DNA of 16,172 nucleotides, taken from contig QIEB01000078.1 in NCBI GenBank assembly GCA_003229495.1, forward strand, positions 1 through 16,172, written 5' to 3'. Below are positions 12,173-16,172 of the stretch, in pieces. Each line of letters starts with the position of its first letter. The stretch's first letter is position 1. The stretch is from Flammeovirgaceae bacterium (GTDB lineage Bacteria; Bacteroidota; Bacteroidia; Cytophagales; Cyclobacteriaceae). Under the pieces are notes generated by a model. That model worked only from the letters and a program-made list of their open reading frames with translations. It made no database searches and was not told the origin of the DNA. The translations under genes and the position numbers were made by a program.

Positions 12173-15100
12173 TTGGCTAAAACAAATCAAGTAGATAGAA
12201 TTAATTTTTCTTCTATCAAATCCGTTATTGATTACCCCGATTTTCTCGATGTTCAATTAAGATCTTTTAAGGACTTCTTCCAGTTAGAAACTCCTGCTGA
12301 AAAACGTATGCAGGAGGGTCTTTTTAAAGTATTTGCTGAAAATTTCCCCATTTCCGATAGCCGGGAAAACTTTGTTCTGGAATTCATTGATTATATGATC
12401 GATCCACCAAAGTACTCGGTTGACGAATGTATAGATCGTGGGCTTACCAACTCAGTTCCTTTAAAAGCCAAATTGAGACTGTCGTGCAACGATGAGGACA
12501 ATGAGGATTTTGAGACCATGGAGCAGGAAGTATTTCTGGGAAATATTCCTTACATGACAGAGAAAGGGTCCTTTGTTATCAATGGTGCAGAAAGGGTGAT
12601 TGTTTCCCAATTACATAGGTCGCCGGGTGTGTTTTTTGCACAAAGCAAACATACCAATGGAACCAAGTTGTATTCAGCCAGGATCATACCCTTCAAAGGT
12701 TCCTGGATTGAATTCGCTACTGATGTTAACAACGTCATGTATGCCTATATTGACCGTAAAAAGAAGTTTCCAGTCACAACCCTGCTGAGGGCCATTGGCT
12801 ATGGGACCGACAAAAATATTCTCGATCTGTTTGGCTTGTCAGAGGAAGTTGAGGGCAATAAGAAGGCCCTGAAAAAGATCATCGGAAGAAAACTAGCCGC
12901 CAGGGTACTTAGGACATGGACAGAAGATTTCGTGGATGAAGATACTGGAGAGGTTGTTTCTATTGATAGAAATGAGGTGGTACTTGAAAGAGATTCTGTA
13001 ATACAAGAGGAAGACCTGGAGACCATTTTGGAGTCGGGCAGTAAATCCATAATTCTACATCGTGAGGATGTAAATGTTGCTGATTACACCATTATTTATA
13101 ATACACTTCAAAAGGACAATTCAAACTCTGAGAAGGAAGCGGTAGAACAAATTTATCGTCAGCTTAGAAATACCGAGGCGCCGGATGAGCAGACTGCCCG
13201 GGATATTATTCAGAGTTTGTTTTTCAGCGATAAACGTTATGACCTGGGTGAAGTGGGCCGGTACCGCATCAATAAAAAACTGGGACTAGATATAGATGCT
13301 GATATCAGGGTTTTGACTACCGAGGATATCATTAACATCGTTAAATACCTGATCGGGTTGATCAATGCTAAAGCACTGGTTGATGATATAGACCATTTGA
13401 GCAATCGCAGGGTTCGTACTGTTGGAGAGCAGCTTTACACCCAATTTGGCGTGGGACTTGCCCGAATGGCACGTACTATCAAAGAGCGTATGAATGTTCG
13501 GGATAATGAAGACTTCAAACCGGTTGATTTGATCAATGCAAGGACACTTTCTTCAGTAATCAACTCATTCTTTGGGACCAATCAGTTGTCTCAATTTATG
13601 GATCAGACCAACCCACTGGCCGAAATAACCCACAAACGACGGATGTCTGCTTTAGGGCCCGGAGGACTTTCCAGGGAAAGGGCCGGATTCGAGGTAAGGG
13701 ATGTACACTATACCCACTACGGTAGACTTTGTACTATTGAAACTCCGGAAGGACCCAATATTGGATTGATATCTTCTTTGTGTGTTCATGCCAAAGTCAA
13801 CAATATGGGCTTTATTGAAACTCCATATCGTAAGGTGGTTAAGGGTAAAGTTGCCATGAAAGGCAATGTAATCTATCTAACGGCTGAAGAAGAGGACTCA
13901 CACAATATTGCCCAGGCAAATGCCCCCATAACTGATACTGGAAAGTACATAAATGATCGGGTGAAAGCGAGGTTCGAGGGGGATTTCCCGGTAGTAGAAC
14001 CATCACAGGTAAGTTACATGGACATCGCTCCAAATCAAATTGTTTCTGTTGCAGCCTCATTAATTCCTTTCCTGGAGCATGATGATGCTAACAGGGCCTT
14101 GATGGGTTCTAATATGCAACGACAGGCGGTTCCGTTGATGAAGCCGGAATCTCCTGTGGTAGGGACCGGTTTGGAAGGGCGTGTTGCGCTTGATTCAAGA
14201 TCTTTGATCCGGGCAGAAGGAGATGGAGTGGTAGATTTCGTTGATGCCACCCAGATTGTGGTCAAATACAATTTGAATAAAGATGAACAACTGGTGAATT
14301 TTAATGAGGAACTGGTGATCTATAAATTGGTTAAGTTCCGCAGAACCAATCAAGACACCTGCATTAACTTGAAACCTATTGTAATTAAGGGTGATAAAGT
14401 TGCGAAAGGCCAACCATTATGTGAAGGTTACGCTACTCAACGGGGTGAATTAGCTCTGGGAAGGAATCTTAAAGTGGCGTTTATGCCATGGCAGGGCTAT
14501 AACTTCGAAGACGCCATTGTTATTTCTGAGAGAGTAGTTCGCGATGATATTTTTACATCCATCCACATTGAAGAGTTTGAGCTTGAGGTAAGGGACACCA
14601 AAAGAGGTGAAGAGGAATTGACTTCTGAAATTCCTAATGTGAGCGAAGAAGCGGTTAAAAACCTGGATGAAGATGGTATTATCCGAGTGGGTGCAGATGT
14701 GAAAGAAGGAGATATTCTTATTGGTAAGATAACCCCAAAAGGAGAGACAGATCCTACGCCTGAGGAAAAACTTCTGCGAGCAATCTTTGGTGATAAGGCA
14801 GGAGATGTGAAAGACGCCAGCCTAAAGGCCAGTCCGTCGTTGAGAGGGGTAGTAATTGATACCAAACTGTTTTCCAGACCGAAGAAAGATAAGGACCTGA
14901 GAGCCAAAGCCAAGAAAGAGGTTGTGGTGCTAAAAAGTAAATACGGCAAGGAATTATTGGCGTTGCGGGATCAAATGATCGAAAAAATGGTCAAACTTCT
15001 TGATGGCGAGCCCTCTCAAAGTGTTAAGCATAAATTCGGTGATGTAATTATTGAGAAAGGGACAAAGTTTAACCATAATAATATCGAGGCTAACATTTTT

Positions 15101-16045
15101 CCAGATAAAAATATATACAAAGACGAGAGCACTTATAATGTTCCGGAAGAGGTGAATTTGATTTCTGACCTGATTTTGGATAATTGGGTTTCCGACCAGA
15201 AAACCTGTGATCTGATGCTGGACTTGGTTAAAAACTATCACAAAAAGCGTAACGATATCTCTGGAATCTTTAAAAGAGAACGTTTTACCCTGGAAGTTGG
15301 GGATGAACTACCTGCCGGAATCGTTAAGCTTGCTAAGGTTTACGTGGCTAAAAAACGGAAATTAAAGGTAGGAGATAAAATGGCCGGAAGACACGGGAAC
15401 AAAGGTGTAGTCGCGAAAATTGTAAGAGGCGAAGACATGCCCTTTCTTGAAGACGGAACTCCGGTGGATATTGTGCTAAATCCTCTGGGCGTACCTTCCA
15501 GGATGAACCTTGGTCAAATCTACGAAACTGTGTTGGGCTGGGCAGGCATAAAACTGAACAAAAAATATGCTACACCGATCTTTGATGGAGCGACCATGGA
15601 GCAGGTGTCAGATGAATTGAAAGAAGCAGGTCTACCTAAATTCGGTCGTACCTATCTTTATGACGGATTATCTGGTGATAGGTTTGACCAGCCGGTGACT
15701 GTTGGAGTGATCTATATGTTGAAGCTAGGTCACCTGGTAGATGATAAGATGCACGCACGATCTATTGGGCCTTACTCGCTTATTACTCAGCAGCCACTTG
15801 GTGGAAAGGCTCAATTTGGTGGACAACGATTCGGAGAAATGGAAGTTTGGGCATTAGAAGCCTTCGGGGCCTCCCATATCTTGCAGGAAATCCTAACTAT
15901 AAAATCCGATGATGTGATCGGCCGGGCCAAAGCATATGAGTGCATCGTGAAAGGCGAAAACATGGCCAAGCCCAATATACCGGAGTCCTTCAATGTATTA
16001 ATACATGAATTACGAGGACTTGCTCTGGAAATTACTTTGGAGTAA
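12173..16045 (+). CDS. rpoB: DNA-directed RNA polymerase subunit beta
   Basis: The beta subunit, with beta', forms the catalytic cleft of RNA polymerase. The 1290 residues start at TTG 12173 (AKTNQVDRINFSSI). An in-frame TAA at 12158-12160 leaves no ATG or GTG upstream, and the N-terminus fits the phylum. The protrusion and lobe contain the IPYMTEKGSFVINGAERVIV region. The rifampicin region GTNQLSQFMDQTNPL to THKRRMSALGPGGL keeps Asp477, His487 and Ser492 (Escherichia coli 516, 526 and 531), a sensitive-type genotype. Active-site lysines 1069 and 1077 lie in GDKMAGRHGNKGV. The C-terminal clamp segment ends HELRGLALEITLE. rpoC begins 41 bp downstream. Confidence 0.99.
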   Translation: MAKTNQVDRINFSSIKSVIDYPDFLDVQLRSFKDFFQLETPAEKRMQEGLFKVFAENFPISDSRENFVLEFIDYMIDPPKYSVDECIDRGLTNSVPLKAKLRLSCNDEDNEDFETMEQEVFLGNIPYMTEKGSFVINGAERVIVSQLHRSPGVFFAQSKHTNGTKLYSARIIPFKGSWIEFATDVNNVMYAYIDRKKKFPVTTLLRAIGYGTDKNILDLFGLSEEVEGNKKALKKIIGRKLAARVLRTWTEDFVDEDTGEVVSIDRNEVVLERDSVIQEEDLETILESGSKSIILHREDVNVADYTIIYNTLQKDNSNSEKEAVEQIYRQLRNTEAPDEQTARDIIQSLFFSDKRYDLGEVGRYRINKKLGLDIDADIRVLTTEDIINIVKYLIGLINAKALVDDIDHLSNRRVRTVGEQLYTQFGVGLARMARTIKERMNVRDNEDFKPVDLINARTLSSVINSFFGTNQLSQFMDQTNPLAEITHKRRMSALGPGGLSRERAGFEVRDVHYTHYGRLCTIETPEGPNIGLISSLCVHAKVNNMGFIETPYRKVVKGKVAMKGNVIYLTAEEEDSHNIAQANAPITDTGKYINDRVKARFEGDFPVVEPSQVSYMDIAPNQIVSVAASLIPFLEHDDANRALMGSNMQRQAVPLMKPESPVVGTGLEGRVALDSRSLIRAEGDGVVDFVDATQIVVKYNLNKDEQLVNFNEELVIYKLVKFRRTNQDTCINLKPIVIKGDKVAKGQPLCEGYATQRGELALGRNLKVAFMPWQGYNFEDAIVISERVVRDDIFTSIHIEEFELEVRDTKRGEEELTSEIPNVSEEAVKNLDEDGIIRVGADVKEGDILIGKITPKGETDPTPEEKLLRAIFGDKAGDVKDASLKASPSLRGVVIDTKLFSRPKKDKDLRAKAKKEVVVLKSKYGKELLALRDQMIEKMVKLLDGEPSQSVKHKFGDVIIEKGTKFNHNNIEANIFPDKNIYKDESTYNVPEEVNLISDLILDNWVSDQKTCDLMLDLVKNYHKKRNDISGIFKRERFTLEVGDELPAGIVKLAKVYVAKKRKLKVGDKMAGRHGNKGVVAKIVRGEDMPFLEDGTPVDIVLNPLGVPSRMNLGQIYETVLGWAGIKLNKKYATPIFDGATMEQVSDELKEAGLPKFGRTYLYDGLSGDRFDQPVTVGVIYMLKLGHLVDDKMHARSIGPYSLITQQPLGGKAQFGGQRFGEMEVWALEAFGASHILQEILTIKSDDVIGRAKAYECIVKGENMAKPNIPESFNVLIHELRGLALEITLE

Positions 16046-16086
16046 TAATACAACCTCTGATCTTATAAATTATCGATCATTTAATT

Positions 16087-16172
16087 ATGGCATTTAGAAA
16101 AAGCAAAAAGTTCAACAATGACTTCACCAAGGTTACTATTAGCCTTGCTTCACCGGAATCTATCCTGGAAGG
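16087..16172 (+). CDS. rpoC: DNA-directed RNA polymerase subunit beta', N-terminal fragment (runs off window)
   Basis: Only 28 codons are present, starting at ATG 16087: MAFRKSKKFNNDF and then TKVTISLASPESILE. The SLASPESI element is the conserved beginning of beta' in Bacteroidota, where it leads into the zinc-binding part of the clamp beyond the window edge. The gene follows rpoB after a 41 bp A/T-rich gap with no promoter or strong terminator, so it belongs to the same transcript. Confidence 0.95.
   Translation, partial: MAFRKSKKFNNDFTKVTISLASPESILE

Noticed and set aside
13570..13660. Rifampicin-resistance change in rpoB
   Set aside because: The key residues equivalent to Asp516, His526 and Ser531 of Escherichia coli are all unchanged. 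The Thr in QTNP, where Escherichia coli has Asn, is more likely lineage variation.
14497..14949. 150-codon open frame on the minus strand
   Set aside because: It lies wholly antisense to rpoB, has a serine/leucine-rich composition typical of a reverse-frame shadow, and has no start signal.
16058..16079. TGATC/GATCA inverted repeat before rpoC as a terminator
   Set aside because: Only 5 bp, with a 12-nt loop and no T-run; rpoC is expected to be read through from rpoB.

Overview
The window is a housekeeping segment of a Bacteroidota chromosome, most likely of the Cytophagales type. Several things point there. The gene order tRNA-Tyr/Gly/Thr - tuf - tRNA-Trp - secE - nusG - rplK - rplA - rplJ - rplL - rpoB - rpoC is the usual one in that phylum. 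RpoB and RpoC have Bacteroidota-style N-termini, most genes lack a Shine-Dalgarno sequence, and several intergenic regions carry the Bacteroidota promoter (TTTG, 19 nt, TAnnTTTG).

Left part, plus strand (1-2601): the 3' part of an unrecognised membrane protein with an EELSWGQR motif. It is followed by a tight four-gene cluster: an ECF sigma factor, a zinc-binding (ZAS/RsrA-like) anti-sigma factor, guanylate kinase (gmk) and nicotinate-nucleotide adenylyltransferase (nadD). Minus strand (2604-4442): a biotin carboxyl carrier protein, UMP kinase (pyrH) and ribosome recycling factor (frr), converging on nadD with a 2 bp gap. Divergent from the biotin carrier is a large M1-family zinc aminopeptidase, probably a lipoprotein (4531-7107).

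Right part, plus strand (7108-16172): a terminator-like hairpin and a strong promoter lead into tRNA-Tyr, tRNA-Gly and tRNA-Thr, then tuf. A perfect stem-loop ends this unit and overlaps the promoter of the next one, which reads through tRNA-Trp, secE, nusG, four ribosomal protein genes and rpoB into rpoC (only its first 28 codons are present). Almost everything here serves translation (tRNAs, EF-Tu, L11, L1, L10, L7/L12, ribosome recycling), transcription (NusG, RNA polymerase), protein export (SecE) or nucleotide supply (GMP kinase, UMP kinase, NAD synthesis).

I found no mobile element, CRISPR array, phage gene or clearly undescribed system. The points most worth a second look are a short GT-rich tandem repeat with a matching CA-rich arm between two tRNAs, the sigma/anti-sigma pair placed directly upstream of gmk, the terminator-promoter overlap after tuf, hairpins at the rplJ-rplL and rplL-rpoB boundaries, and the forced TTG start of rpoB.
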